The notes below the pieces were generated by a model that was not told the DNA's origin, did no database searches, and saw only the letters and a program-made list of their open reading frames with translations. Both the position numbers and the translations under genes were made by a program. A DNA stretch of 64,000 bases from Alkalibacillus silvisoli (GTDB taxonomy: Bacteria; Bacillota; Bacilli; Bacillales; Alkalibacillaceae): NCBI RefSeq assembly GCF_039521975.1, contig NZ_BAAACZ010000017.1, positions 1 through 64,000 on the forward strand. Reading direction: 5' to 3'. How positions within the stretch are numbered: the stretch's first letter is position 1; each line of letters starts with the position of its first letter. Of this stretch, positions 25,579 through 34,326 are shown in pieces.

Positions 25579-26017
25579 TAACCTAGATACACTATACAGA
25601 CAAGTTATTATGGATCACTATAAAAACCCACGAAAACGTGGCAAGTTAGAAGGTGACCATATTACAGTCGAATTAAATAACCCTACTTGTGGTGACCGTA
25701 TTGATTTACAGTTGAAAGTAGAAGATGGTGTTGTTAAGGATGCGATGTTTGAAGGGGAAGGCTGCTCTATTAGCATGTCCTCTGCATCCATGATGACACA
25801 AGTTGTTATAGATAAACCTGTAAAAGACGCCTTAAAAATTTCTGAAATGTTTTCAGATATGATGCTTGGTAAAGAAATGGAAGGCTATGATTTTGATATC
25901 GAAGAACTAGGCGATATTCAAGCATTACAAGGAGTCTCAAAGTTCCCAGCACGTATTAAATGTGCAACGTTAGCTTGGAAAGCAATGGAGCAAGGTGTTG
26001 AAAAGGACGAATCGTGA
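25568..26017 (+). CDS. sufU: Sulfur-transfer protein SufU
   Basis: 149-residue IscU-like Zn protein. Ligands Cys41 and Asp43 (PTCGDR), Cys66 (GEGCSISMSSASMM) and Cys132 (RIKCATLAW) are all present, along with the roughly 19-residue insertion typical of SufU. It accepts persulfide from SufS rather than acting as a scaffold. The start at 25568 lies inside sufS after AAGGAG. Confidence 0.94.
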   Translation: MSFNNLDTLYRQVIMDHYKNPRKRGKLEGDHITVELNNPTCGDRIDLQLKVEDGVVKDAMFEGEGCSISMSSASMMTQVVIDKPVKDALKISEMFSDMMLGKEMEGYDFDIEELGDIQALQGVSKFPARIKCATLAWKAMEQGVEKDES

Positions 26018-26062
26018 GGTAGTTTATTAACCTCGCATAATCTTTTGAAGGAGGGTGACATT

Positions 26063-27460
26063 ATGGCTAAAAAAGCACCTGAAGTAGGTGATTACAAGTA
26101 TGGGTTTAATGATCGTGACGTATCGATCTTCCGTACTGAAAGAGGCCTAACAGAAAACGTTGTTCGTGAAATTTCACGACAAAAAGATGAACCTGAGTGG
26201 ATGTTAGAATTCCGCTTAAAAGCGTTTGAACAATTCCACAGTATGCCTATGCCACAGTGGGGTGGCGACTTAAATGAATTAGATTTTGATGAGATCACTT
26301 ATTATGTTAAACCTTCTGAACAGACAGAACGCTCTTGGGATGAGGTACCTGATGAGATCAAGCAAACTTTTGACCGTCTAGGTATTCCAGAAGCTGAGCA
26401 AAAGTATTTAGCTGGTGTATCAGCTCAGTATGAATCAGAAGTAGTTTATCACAATATGGAGCAAGAACTTGAGGATATGGGTGTTGTATTTAAAGACACG
26501 GATACAGCGTTACAAGAAAATGAAGAGCTTTTCCGTGAATATTTCGGTAAAGTCATTCCACCATCTGATAACAAGTTCTCTGCATTAAACTCTGCAGTAT
26601 GGTCTGGTGGTTCATTCATTTATGTTCCGAAAAATACAAAAGTAGAAACACCTCTACAAGCGTATTTCCGTATTAACTCAGAGAATATGGGTCAGTTTGA
26701 ACGTACGCTAATTATTGTTGATGAGGGTGCGTCTGTACACTATGTAGAAGGTTGTACAGCACCAGTTTATACAACGAACTCATTACACAGTGCAGTTGTT
26801 GAGATCTATGTTCAAAAAGACGCTTATTGCCGTTACACAACAATCCAGAACTGGGCTAACAACGTTTATAACTTAGTTACTAAGCGTGCAACAGCTGGAG
26901 AGAATGCGACGATGGAATGGGTTGACGGTAACTTAGGTTCTAAGTTAACTATGAAATATCCAGCTGTCTTACTAAAGGGTGAAGGTGCTCGTGGTATGAC
27001 ACTGTCAATCGCATTAGCTGGTAAAGGGCAGCACCAAGATGCTGGTGCAAAAATGCATCACTTAGCACCGAATACGTCATCAACGATTGTTTCAAAGTCC
27101 ATCTCAAAACAAGGTGGTAAAGTAACGTATCGTGGTATTGTACACTTCGGTAAGAAAGCAGAAGGTGCTCGTTCAAACATCGAATGTGATACGTTGATCT
27201 TAGATAACGAATCAACATCAGATACAATTCCTTACAACGAAGTGCTTAATGAAAACATTTCATTAGAGCACGAGGCGAAGGTATCTAAAGTATCTGAAGA
27301 GCAGTTATTCTATCTAATGAGCCGCGGTATTTCAGAGGAAGAAGCAACAGAAATGATCGTAATGGGCTTTATTGAGCCATTCACGAAAGAACTACCAATG
27401 GAATACGCAGTTGAAATGAACCGTCTTATCAAGTTTGAGATGGAAGGTAGTATTGGTTAA
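26063..27460 (+). CDS. sufB: Fe-S assembly scaffold protein SufB
   Basis: 465-residue SufB. EGCTAPVYTTNSLHSAVVEI, AGKGQHQDAGAKMHHLAPNT and RSNIECDTLILD contain the Cys and His residues used in sulfur transfer and cluster assembly, and HEAKVSKVSEEQLFYLMSRGI closes the core. It ends the suf operon. The start at 26063 is chosen because GAAGGAGGGTGA precedes it. A hairpin terminator lies about 90 bases downstream. Confidence 0.95.
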   Translation: MAKKAPEVGDYKYGFNDRDVSIFRTERGLTENVVREISRQKDEPEWMLEFRLKAFEQFHSMPMPQWGGDLNELDFDEITYYVKPSEQTERSWDEVPDEIKQTFDRLGIPEAEQKYLAGVSAQYESEVVYHNMEQELEDMGVVFKDTDTALQENEELFREYFGKVIPPSDNKFSALNSAVWSGGSFIYVPKNTKVETPLQAYFRINSENMGQFERTLIIVDEGASVHYVEGCTAPVYTTNSLHSAVVEIYVQKDAYCRYTTIQNWANNVYNLVTKRATAGENATMEWVDGNLGSKLTMKYPAVLLKGEGARGMTLSIALAGKGQHQDAGAKMHHLAPNTSSTIVSKSISKQGGKVTYRGIVHFGKKAEGARSNIECDTLILDNESTSDTIPYNEVLNENISLEHEAKVSKVSEEQLFYLMSRGISEEEATEMIVMGFIEPFTKELPMEYAVEMNRLIKFEMEGSIG

Positions 27461-27551
27461 TATTAATATAACTCTCCTCACGACAATTGTGATGGGTTAT
27501 ATAAGGCATGAGTTCTTAATGTGTGCCAATTTAATTTGACTTCTTTTATAT

Positions 27552-27586
27552 AAGAGGCGAACTTTAAAGTTTGCCTCTTTCTTTTT
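27552..27586 (+). terminator. Terminator of the suf operon
   Basis: AAGAGGCGAACTT pairs with AGTTTGCCTCTT (one mismatch), then a T-rich run. Confidence 0.8.
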
Positions 27587-27663
27587 AATGTTCAAGTTAT
27601 CAATGAAGTGAAGTTGTATTTATCCTATAATTATTTTTAAGTTGAAATTTTAAGGGAAGATGC

Positions 27664-27857
27664 ATGGTGAAAACTGAAAAAATAAGATGCTGGATGGATA
27701 TAATATATGGATTGGTGGTGGTGCAATAGTAAACCCAGGTGTTCATGTAGGAAATAATGTGGTAATCGCATCCGGTGCAGTCATTACAAAGGATATAGAA
27801 GATAATGTATTTGTTGGTGGTAATCCTGCGAAAATAATTAAACAGATTGAAACATAA
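27664..27857 (+). pseudogene. Sugar O-acetyltransferase (Maa-like) with its middle deleted
   Basis: The ATG at 27664 with AAGGGAAG upstream gives MVKTEK, the typical Maa N-terminus. A frame change then leads into MLDGYN (from 27687) and at once to IWIGGGAIVNPGVHVGNN, the C-terminal hexapeptide-repeat end of maltose/galactoside O-acetyltransferases, finishing KIIKQIET. About 110-120 residues of the usual ~183-residue protein are missing. Both ends survive, so the most likely history is an internal deletion plus a frameshift. Confidence 0.7.
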
Positions 27858-28021
27858 TTTAGCGGCCTATAACGATGATGTGCCTAAATCCCCTTGTTGT
27901 ATTTATTTGCTGTAAGATCTTTATTCAATTAGTATATTTAGCATATTGAACATCCTCTTTATAAAGGTATAATAGCAATTAAGAAGAAAATACTGGAACT
28001 ATTATGAGAGGAGAATTCAAA

Positions 28022-28342
28022 ATGGATGAAACTATTAAGCAAGGGCTTTCAAACTTATGGAAAGGTAAAGAAGCTGTTGGCGGAAAACTATTTTTAACTA
28101 AACAACATTTGACGCATCAACCACACAAGGCGAATATTAAAAAAGAAAAAGTAGTTATAAAATTAAGTCACATTAAAAATATTGAGTTTTATACAAATAA
28201 GGTTTTTGGGGTTCCTTTGATGAAAAACGGGTTAAAAGTTATTTTAAACTCAAATGAAATATACTTCTTTGTTGTAAATAAAAGAGAAGAATGGAAAGAA
28301 GCAATAGACCATTTGTTAAGTGAACAAGTTGAAATGATGTGA
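28022..28342 (+). CDS. Small PH/GRAM-like domain protein
   Basis: 106-residue soluble protein whose pattern (GGKLFLTKQHLTHQPH, KVVIKLSHIKNIEFY, GLKVILNSNEIYFFVVNKREEWKEAI) resembles the GRAM/bacterial-PH fold of small uncharacterised Bacillaceae proteins. No catalytic residues are evident. GAGAGGAG precedes the ATG. A terminator-like hairpin lies 70 bases downstream. Confidence 0.65.
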   Translation: MDETIKQGLSNLWKGKEAVGGKLFLTKQHLTHQPHKANIKKEKVVIKLSHIKNIEFYTNKVFGVPLMKNGLKVILNSNEIYFFVVNKREEWKEAIDHLLSEQVEMM

Positions 28343-28411
28343 AGAACTGTATGTGAATATGTATAAATATTTTAATTGGTTGATCATCTTAATAGTATGG
28401 TATGATAGTAG

Positions 28412-28438
28412 GCGTGAGGTTAACCTTACGCATTTTTT
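28412..28438 (+). terminator. Terminator-like hairpin upstream of yunE
   Basis: GCGTGAGGTT pairs with AACCTTACGC (one G-U), followed by six T. It may end the preceding transcript. TATGAT at 28401-28406 lies immediately before it, so it could also sit in the yunE leader. Confidence 0.65.
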
Positions 28439-28516
28439 AGTTCTCCGAGATTGTCGAGAGATTGGGCTACATAAATATCAACAATGTAAATCTTCTAAGA
28501 ATGAAGGGATATCGTA

Positions 28517-29347
28517 ATGGTTTTTATTATAATGTTTATTATCGGTTTATTGAGCTCCTTTGTTGGCAGTATTGCTGGATTAGGTGGGGGAGTTATTTTT
28601 GTTCCGGTGTTACTATTTTTTGCTGAGTTCAGTGATAGCTTCTCGTGGGTAACACCTCAAAATGTTGTCGCGATGTCATTAATAGTGATGATCTTCACAG
28701 GTCTATCATCCACATTAACTTACTTAAAGCGTAAACGAGTTGACGTATTTAGTGGTTCATTATTTTTAATAGGAAGCATTCCAGGAGCTTTAACAGGCGT
28801 ATATATTAATCAATTTGTTCATCTTGATACATTCCAGTTATACTTCGGTTTACTCATGTTATTCGTTGTCAGTATGTTTTTTGTTAAAAAGAAAGCAGTT
28901 AATGAACCGACAATCCCTAATATGAAAACAGGGCGATTTCAGATTACAAGAACATTTGATTTATATGGGAAAAATACAACCTATTCGTATTCAGCTATTT
29001 TAGGTATATTCATTGCCTATTTTGTTGGTATGATGTCTGGATTATTTGGCGTTGGTGGAGGCTCATTAATGGTTCCAGCTATGATTTTATTATTTGGTTT
29101 TCCAGCCCATATTGCCGTACCAACTTCTATGTTTATGATTTTCTTCTCTAGTGTCGTATCATCTAGTGCACATATTGCAGCAGGTCATGTGTTGTGGGCA
29201 TTTACCTTAGCTAGTATTCCAGGTGCTTGGCTAGGTGGTTATTTAGGAGCTGTTGTGAATCAACGTTTAAATAGTCAGGTCATTGAGTGGATTTTAAGAA
29301 TTGTTATGATTATAATCGGCATAAGATTAATAATACAGTCTTTCTAG
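28517..29347 (+). CDS. yunE: TauE/SafE-family (TSUP) transporter YunE
   Basis: 276-residue membrane protein with eight to nine spans and the internal duplication typical of the family. GSIAGLGGGVIFVPVL in the first half is echoed by GMMSGLFGVGGGSLMVPAM in the second. TSUP proteins are thought to export sulfur compounds or organic acids; the substrate is unknown here. Neighbour and order match B. subtilis yunE-yunD-yunC-yunB, though the direction of yunE differs in detail. Confidence 0.82.
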   Translation: MVFIIMFIIGLLSSFVGSIAGLGGGVIFVPVLLFFAEFSDSFSWVTPQNVVAMSLIVMIFTGLSSTLTYLKRKRVDVFSGSLFLIGSIPGALTGVYINQFVHLDTFQLYFGLLMLFVVSMFFVKKKAVNEPTIPNMKTGRFQITRTFDLYGKNTTYSYSAILGIFIAYFVGMMSGLFGVGGGSLMVPAMILLFGFPAHIAVPTSMFMIFFSSVVSSSAHIAAGHVLWAFTLASIPGAWLGGYLGAVVNQRLNSQVIEWILRIVMIIIGIRLIIQSF

Positions 29348-29367
29348 AATGAAGGGGATTAATCTGT

Positions 29368-30741
29368 ATGAATGAAGAGATCCATTTATATTTCACAAGT
29401 GACTTACATAGCCATTTTCAATACTGGCCACATATTATGGCTTCTATTAATGAAAAAATAGAAAACCATGAACAGAACGATGAATTTTACTTAATATTAG
29501 ATAATGGGGATCATATAGACCGTGTTAACCCAATTACTGAGGCAACGTTAGGTGAAGCCAATGTTAAGTTATTAAACTTAGCTAATTATGATGTCGTCAC
29601 TCTTGGGAATAATGAAGGCATTACTTTACCTAAAAGCGGCCTTTATCATTTATATGATGAGGCAGAGTTTGAGGTTGTTTGTGCTAATTTAAAGCCGCAG
29701 TATGAACATAAGCCGAACTGGTTAAAGGCTTATAAAGTCCTTACGACAAATAATAACACGAGAATCGGGGTAGTCGGATTAACTGCACCATTTAAAACGT
29801 TTTATGAGCAATTAGATTGGCATGTTGAAAAACCCTTTACCGTTTTAGATGAAGTGATTCCTCAACTTAAAGCGGAGTGTGACATCATTGTTTTGTTATC
29901 ACACTTAGGGATTTACGATGATGAAGCTATTTCAGAAAAATATCCGATAGATGTGATCTTAGGTGGGCATACACATCATCTTCTTGAAGAAGGAAAGGTG
30001 ACAAATGGTACAATCATCAATGCTGTAGGTAAACAAGGTAGGCATTATGGTTATATTAATGTTTCATACAATAAAGCTAAAAGACATGTCGAGTCATTAG
30101 TTGGAGAGGCTATTCCAATCTCACCTCAAATTGATGAAGCTACACTAGAATACTTAAATGAGTTAGAAATACAAGCAAATCAACAGTTAAATCAAGTTAT
30201 AGTAAACTTAAGTCAGCCGTATGAAATCAGTTGGTTTGAAGAGACGCTTATCATGAAGTCTTTTGTTAATACTTTAAAGGAGTGGACAAAGGCTGATGCA
30301 GCTGTCTTAAACTCAGGGGTATTATTAAAAGGGTTTAATACAGGTTCAGTTACTAAGAAAGACATTCATGAAAGCTGCCCACACCCGATGAATCCTTGTA
30401 CAATGGTTTTAACGGGGGATGAATTAATCGAAACGGTGAAATTATTTGAAACAGAACGATTTACTAATTTTAAGCTAAAAGGCTTAGGTTTTAGAGGTCA
30501 AGTTATTGGGAAGATGATATATTCAAATATTGATTTTGAGTATAATCATTATTCTAATCAAATACAAAAGGTCTATTTAAACGGAGAAATCGTTGACCCA
30601 GCTAAAAAATACACGATTGCAACAGCAGATACATTTTCATTCCCATGGCTGATTCCACCGATCTCCCATGTAGATGAGAAAAAGTATTTTATGCCAGAAT
30701 TTTTAAGAGATGTATTAGAGAAGTGTTTGTCTGAAAGGTAA
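29368..30741 (+). CDS. yunD: 5'-nucleotidase-like metallophosphoesterase YunD
   Basis: 457-residue protein. The N-terminal calcineurin-like domain has the metal ligands Asp12 and His14 (SDLHSHFQ), Asp45/Asp48 (LDNGDHID), GNNEG, LLSHLG and GGHTHH. The C-terminal half (about 270-440) is a 5'-nucleotidase domain. It lacks a signal peptide, unlike UshA, so it is probably cytoplasmic. The substrate is unproven. It follows yunE by 20 bases. Confidence 0.82.
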   Translation: MNEEIHLYFTSDLHSHFQYWPHIMASINEKIENHEQNDEFYLILDNGDHIDRVNPITEATLGEANVKLLNLANYDVVTLGNNEGITLPKSGLYHLYDEAEFEVVCANLKPQYEHKPNWLKAYKVLTTNNNTRIGVVGLTAPFKTFYEQLDWHVEKPFTVLDEVIPQLKAECDIIVLLSHLGIYDDEAISEKYPIDVILGGHTHHLLEEGKVTNGTIINAVGKQGRHYGYINVSYNKAKRHVESLVGEAIPISPQIDEATLEYLNELEIQANQQLNQVIVNLSQPYEISWFEETLIMKSFVNTLKEWTKADAAVLNSGVLLKGFNTGSVTKKDIHESCPHPMNPCTMVLTGDELIETVKLFETERFTNFKLKGLGFRGQVIGKMIYSNIDFEYNHYSNQIQKVYLNGEIVDPAKKYTIATADTFSFPWLIPPISHVDEKKYFMPEFLRDVLEKCLSER

Positions 30742-30755
30742 AATTATGACAGGCA

Positions 30756-30794
30756 CTTCTTTTTTATAAGTTCATAACTTATAAAAGAAGGAGG
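30756..30794 (+). promoter_or_regulatory. Stem-loop covering part of the yunC ribosome-binding site
   Basis: CTTCTTTTTTATAAG (30756-30770) pairs with CTTATAAAAGAAG (30778-30790), leaving two T bulged. The 3' arm supplies the first half of the AGAAGGAGG Shine-Dalgarno of yunC. It lies immediately after the yunD stop. Confidence 0.55.
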
Positions 30795-30803
30795 TTGGTG
30801 TCA

Positions 30804-31109
30804 TTGATTCACGTAGAGCCTATCTGGATTGAAGATGGCGCATTTACCTTTACTCATGTTGAATTACCAAAGACAGATTTACTAGTTATTTCTAATGACA
30901 TCGGGTATATTATGTGTGGCGCTTTAGACGTTGACTTGCTGAACAACAAATTACATGACCGCCAAATTGTTGCAGCGCGTGCGGTAGGCGTTCGTAACCG
31001 AGATGAGTTGTTATATGCCCCTTTACAAAAAGTAACGAAGTACGCTGAAGAGAAGTACGGATGGTATGAAGGCATGATTGGTAAGCAAGCATTAATGAAT
31101 TTAAATTAA
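30804..31109 (+). CDS. yunC: YunC family protein (DUF1805)
   Basis: 101-residue protein matching the YunC/DUF1805 family in length and in the motif GYIMCGALDVDLLNNKL...GVRNRDELL...APLQKVT. The family is small, cytoplasmic and of unknown function. The start is set at the TTG at 30804 (spacing nine from AAGGAGG), which gives the same length as B. subtilis YunC; the upstream GTG is too close to the ribosome-binding site. Confidence 0.82.
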   Translation: MIHVEPIWIEDGAFTFTHVELPKTDLLVISNDIGYIMCGALDVDLLNNKLHDRQIVAARAVGVRNRDELLYAPLQKVTKYAEEKYGWYEGMIGKQALMNLN

Positions 31110-31139
31110 ATTTTTGGACCCTCCAACATTTAATACATG

Positions 31140-31182
31140 CCCCCCTAAACCTAAGCATACAGTTTAGGTAGAGGGGGTTTTT
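31140..31182 (+). terminator. Terminator-like hairpin carrying the yunB Shine-Dalgarno
   Basis: CCCCC (31141-31145) and ACCTAA (31149-31154) pair with TTAGGT (31164-31169) and GGGGG (31173-31177), and five T follow. The GGGGG arm is also the only ribosome-binding site for yunB, whose GTG is at 31185. Confidence 0.65.
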
Positions 31183-31184
31183 AC

Positions 31185-31970
31185 GTGCGTCGATTCAAAC
31201 CAAGAACATTTAACAAAAGAAAACCCAAGACGTTAAGTCAAATCCTCATGCTCACATTTGTTTCTTTCATTGTTGCCATTATATTATCAGTCTGGATTAT
31301 TAACAGAGGAATTGAGCCGACTTTAATTGAAATCGCTGAAACAAAAACCAATCAATTTGCAAGAGAAGCTATTAATGAAGCGGTTAGTAAGAGAATAGCA
31401 GATGATTTAGAAGCTGATGAATTAATTGACATTGAAACAGATGGTGATGGAAATATTGTATCTTTAAATTGGAATAGTGTCGTAATTAATCGTGTGTTAC
31501 GTAATACGACGTTTCGTGTTCAAAACTTCTTAAAAAGAATTGAACGAGGTGAAATAACGCCAGAAGAGACGTTGAACTTTGATTTAGATGATGACATTAT
31601 TATTCAAGAGGATACTGTAGAAGAACATAGAGCGATTGTGAGGATCCCGATCGGTCAAGCAACCCAAAATGCTTTATTAGCAAACTTAGGGCCTCAAGTA
31701 CCCGTTCATTTCAGAGTGATCGGTGATGTGCAATCAGATGTAGAGAGAAGAGTTACGGAATACGGAATCAATAATGCGATGATTGAGTTAGATATCCATA
31801 TTCAAGCTAATGTGCAAATCGTTATACCGTTTGCGACGAAAACAACGCAAGTAGAAACAAATGTGCCAGTCTATGTTGGCGTTGTGCAAGGGCAAGTGCC
31901 TGATTTTTATAACCAAGGAGCTTCTGATTCTCCAAATGTTTCTATACCATTTAGGGATTTACAAGATTAA
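31185..31970 (+). CDS. yunB: Sporulation protein YunB
   Basis: 261-residue protein with a basic N-terminus, one membrane span (about 20-42) and a long extracytoplasmic domain. 'GIEPTLIEIAETKTNQFAREAIN' is characteristic of YunB, a mother-cell sporulation protein in B. subtilis. Its precise role is unknown. GTG start after GAGGGGG. It is transcribed with yunC unless the hairpin between them terminates. Confidence 0.83.
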   Translation: MRRFKPRTFNKRKPKTLSQILMLTFVSFIVAIILSVWIINRGIEPTLIEIAETKTNQFAREAINEAVSKRIADDLEADELIDIETDGDGNIVSLNWNSVVINRVLRNTTFRVQNFLKRIERGEITPEETLNFDLDDDIIIQEDTVEEHRAIVRIPIGQATQNALLANLGPQVPVHFRVIGDVQSDVERRVTEYGINNAMIELDIHIQANVQIVIPFATKTTQVETNVPVYVGVVQGQVPDFYNQGASDSPNVSIPFRDLQD

Positions 31971-31971
31971 C

Positions 31972-32000
31972 TTGACATGGTATATTAACTTTTGTGTTAA
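31972..32000 (+). promoter_or_regulatory. Promoter of the lysine riboswitch leader
   Basis: Consensus -35 TTGACA (31972-31977) and -10 TGTTAA (31995-32000), 17 bases apart. It begins only two bases after the yunB stop. Confidence 0.65.
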
Positions 32001-32021
32001 AAATTAAATATAAGCAAGACC

Positions 32022-32252
32022 TTATCTATCGATGAGGTAGAGGTGCGCTTAGTATCAGTAACATATGTGAGGATGACAACAAGGATCATATGTGAAAGGG
32101 TTAAGTGCCGAAATGCTCATTTAGTCGTTATTTGAGCATTGGTGTATTTCTGAATAAGGGGTACACTCTCGCGTGAGAAGCGGGGAGCTACTGATCGAGA
32201 AATAACCGACTTTCAAAAGTAATGGTAGATTTCTCTATCATTACTTTTTTTT
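32022..32252 (+). promoter_or_regulatory. Lysine riboswitch (L-box) with terminator
   Basis: The aptamer (32022-32208) shows GATGAGGTAGAGGTGCGC, GTGAAAGGGTTAAGTGCCGAA, AGCATTGGTGTA and GGGGAGCTACTGATCG, all L-box landmarks. TTATCTATCGAT pairs with ATCGAGAAATAA as P1. A terminator (AGTAATGGTAGA/TCTATCATTACT plus T8) at 32218-32252 precedes the transporter gene, so lysine should switch the gene off. Confidence 0.93.
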
Positions 32253-32310
32253 GGCTTCACGCCGAATTGATAAAAGCGGAGTTCTCGAATAATAACAAGG
32301 AGGGGAAATA

Positions 32311-33852
32311 ATGGAAGCAACAGTTTGGTCATTACTTCCACCACTTGTGATGATCGTACTTGTATTATTAACACGCAAAGTACTATTATCACTAGGTGCT
32401 GGAATCATTGTTGGGGCTTTAATGGTAGAAAGCTTTAACATTATTGGGACTGCTGAACGCATTTGGAACACCTTTCAGCATTTATTTTACATGGAAGGCG
32501 ATTGGGATATTTGGAGCCTGCAATTAGTCGCTTTCTTACTATTACTAGGTATTTTAATTGCGTTTCTAACAGCAACTGGAGGAGCAGGGGCCTTTGGTAA
32601 TTGGGCTGTTGGACGGATTAAAACAAGGAAAGGTTCACAATATACAACAGGATTATTAGGTTTAGGTATTTTTATTGATGATTACTTTAACAGTTTAACC
32701 ATTGGGCAGGTATCTAGACCAGTTACTGACCGTCAAAATGTCTCAAGAGCAAAATTAGCTTATTTGATTGACTCCACATCAGCTCCAGTTACGGTATTAA
32801 CACCAATATCAAGTTGGGGTGCCTATATTATTGGAATCATTGCTTCAATCATAGCAACTCATGAATTAGCTAATATGGGAGCATTAGAGGCGTTCATTCA
32901 AATGATTCCGTATAACTTTTATGCTATTGCTGCTATTTTGCTTGTATTTTTAGTCATTTACTTTAAATTAGATTTTGGACCAATGAAAAAGCATGAAAAG
33001 CGGGCTCAAGAAACAGGTGAGTTAATTGACCCGAACAACACAGATGTACCAGGTGACTTAAAAGGTGGCGTCATCGAAAATACAGGGGGTAAAGTCTATC
33101 ATTTACTGATCCCAATTCTAGTATTACTAATTACAACAGTGACATCCATGATTGTAACAGGTGTTCAAGCAAGTGAGGGTGAAGCGACATTAGTATCGAT
33201 CTTCGCAAATACAGATGTTAATTTATCACTTGTTCTTGGTGGTACTATCTCAGTTGTCGTTGCTATGTTGTTCTATAGTGTACAGCAAGGTGAGAAAACG
33301 AACTTCTTCTTAGTGACATGGGAAGGCATTAAAGCAATGCTTCCGGCTGTATATATATTAGTATTAGCTTGGATGATTGTATCGATTATTGAAGCCATTG
33401 GTACAGATCAATATCTAGTTGGTCTAGTAGAAGGTGCGGATTTAAATGCAGCGTATCTACCGTTAATTATTTTCTTAGTTGCTGGTATTATGGCGTTTGC
33501 AACAGGTACGTCTTGGGGCACATTTGGGTTAATGTTACCTATTGCTGGTTCAATGGCTGTAGCATTAGACCCAGGCTTATTAATTCCAGCATTGGCAGCT
33601 GTACTAGCTGGTTCTGTATTTGGAGATCATTGCTCACCAATTTCAGATACATCTGTCTTATCATCAACAGGTGCTGGGTCAAATCACTTAGACCACGTCA
33701 TTACGCAGATCCCATATGCAGTTATGGCAGCATTATCAGCAACTTTAGGCTATCTAGCTTTAGCTTTAACAAGTTCTGTTTTTGTTGGTTTAATCCTAAC
33801 CATAATTGTACTAGTAGGTTTAGTCTTATTATTAAAACAAATATTGAAATAG
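32311..33852 (+). CDS. NhaC-family antiporter under lysine control (LysW-type candidate)
   Basis: 513-residue membrane protein with about twelve spans of the NhaC superfamily (FIDDYFNSLTIGQVSRPVTDR; FATGTSWGTFGLMLPIAG; FGDHCSPISDTSVLSS). Sequence alone would call it a Na+/H+ antiporter. The L-box directly upstream argues instead for lysine uptake, as proposed for lysine-riboswitch-controlled NhaC proteins (LysW). CAAGGAGGGG precedes the ATG. It is monocistronic. Confidence 0.85.
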   Translation: MEATVWSLLPPLVMIVLVLLTRKVLLSLGAGIIVGALMVESFNIIGTAERIWNTFQHLFYMEGDWDIWSLQLVAFLLLLGILIAFLTATGGAGAFGNWAVGRIKTRKGSQYTTGLLGLGIFIDDYFNSLTIGQVSRPVTDRQNVSRAKLAYLIDSTSAPVTVLTPISSWGAYIIGIIASIIATHELANMGALEAFIQMIPYNFYAIAAILLVFLVIYFKLDFGPMKKHEKRAQETGELIDPNNTDVPGDLKGGVIENTGGKVYHLLIPILVLLITTVTSMIVTGVQASEGEATLVSIFANTDVNLSLVLGGTISVVVAMLFYSVQQGEKTNFFLVTWEGIKAMLPAVYILVLAWMIVSIIEAIGTDQYLVGLVEGADLNAAYLPLIIFLVAGIMAFATGTSWGTFGLMLPIAGSMAVALDPGLLIPALAAVLAGSVFGDHCSPISDTSVLSSTGAGSNHLDHVITQIPYAVMAALSATLGYLALALTSSVFVGLILTIIVLVGLVLLLKQILK

Positions 33853-33884
33853 TTTCAATTAAAGATAGAGGACAACAATATTAG

Positions 33885-33941
33885 TTGTCATAATAGAAAA
33901 TCCGAACGATTCATCATTTATGAACGCGTTCGGATTTTTTT
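33885..33941 (+). repeat. Dispersed terminator-hairpin repeat, copy 1
   Basis: TTGTCATAATAGAAAATCCG begins a conserved block, then an AATCCGAACG/CGTTCGGATT stem and a T-run. It recurs at 47930-47984 and, on the minus strand, at 51146-51091. It lies 32 bases after the nhaC-type gene and probably terminates it. Confidence 0.85.
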
Positions 33942-33953
33942 CGTTTCGATTAC

Positions 33954-33995
33954 GCGAAATTAAAGAAGCTTGAATGCTGAAAAAACTACCCAATC
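33954..33995 (+). repeat. Two degenerate 20-22-bp units after hairpin copy 1
   Basis: GCGAAATTAAAGAAGCTTGA... (33954) and GCTGAAAAAACTACCCAATC (33976) resemble the GCTGATAAAAAGACCTGGAC units at 47987-48090. A perfect CGTTTCGATT/AATCGAAACG inverted repeat (33942-33951, 33992-34001) encloses them. The rest of this 470-base gap holds only the promoter below. Confidence 0.5.
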
Positions 33996-34196
33996 GAAAC
34001 GTAAGATCTTTATAATAGTGTGAAATAATCATCCGTTGCTGCATATCCCTAAAAGGTAGAACGATTATTTTAAATATTTTAAACAACTATTGTCAGTTGG
34101 TGTCGATCTTTGTTAATATAAATATCGTTGCTCTCTTTAAAATATTGAATAATTCAAACTTTTTGACTAAGACTTTATAAAGTTTTTCAATTTTAC

Positions 34197-34225
34197 TTGC
34201 AAAAAAATTGTCAAAAAATTATAAT
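34197..34225 (+). promoter_or_regulatory. Promoter of the SNF transporter gene
   Basis: TTGCAA (34197-34202) and a perfect TATAAT (34220-34225) 17 bases apart. A TTAGTACA/TGTACTAA inverted repeat (about 34261-34300) lies in the leader before the gene. Confidence 0.75.
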
Positions 34226-34326
34226 AAAACAAAATAGTCAATATATTTAAGGTGAGAGGGTTAGTACACTTTTAAATTTAAACAAGCAAAAGATGTACTA
34301 ATTAAAAAAGTAATTGAAAGGGGAAT

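Noticed and set aside
33513..33884. 123-codon frame overlapping the end of the NhaC-type gene
   Set aside because: Out-of-frame shadow; Cys/Trp/Arg-rich composition and no ribosome-binding site.
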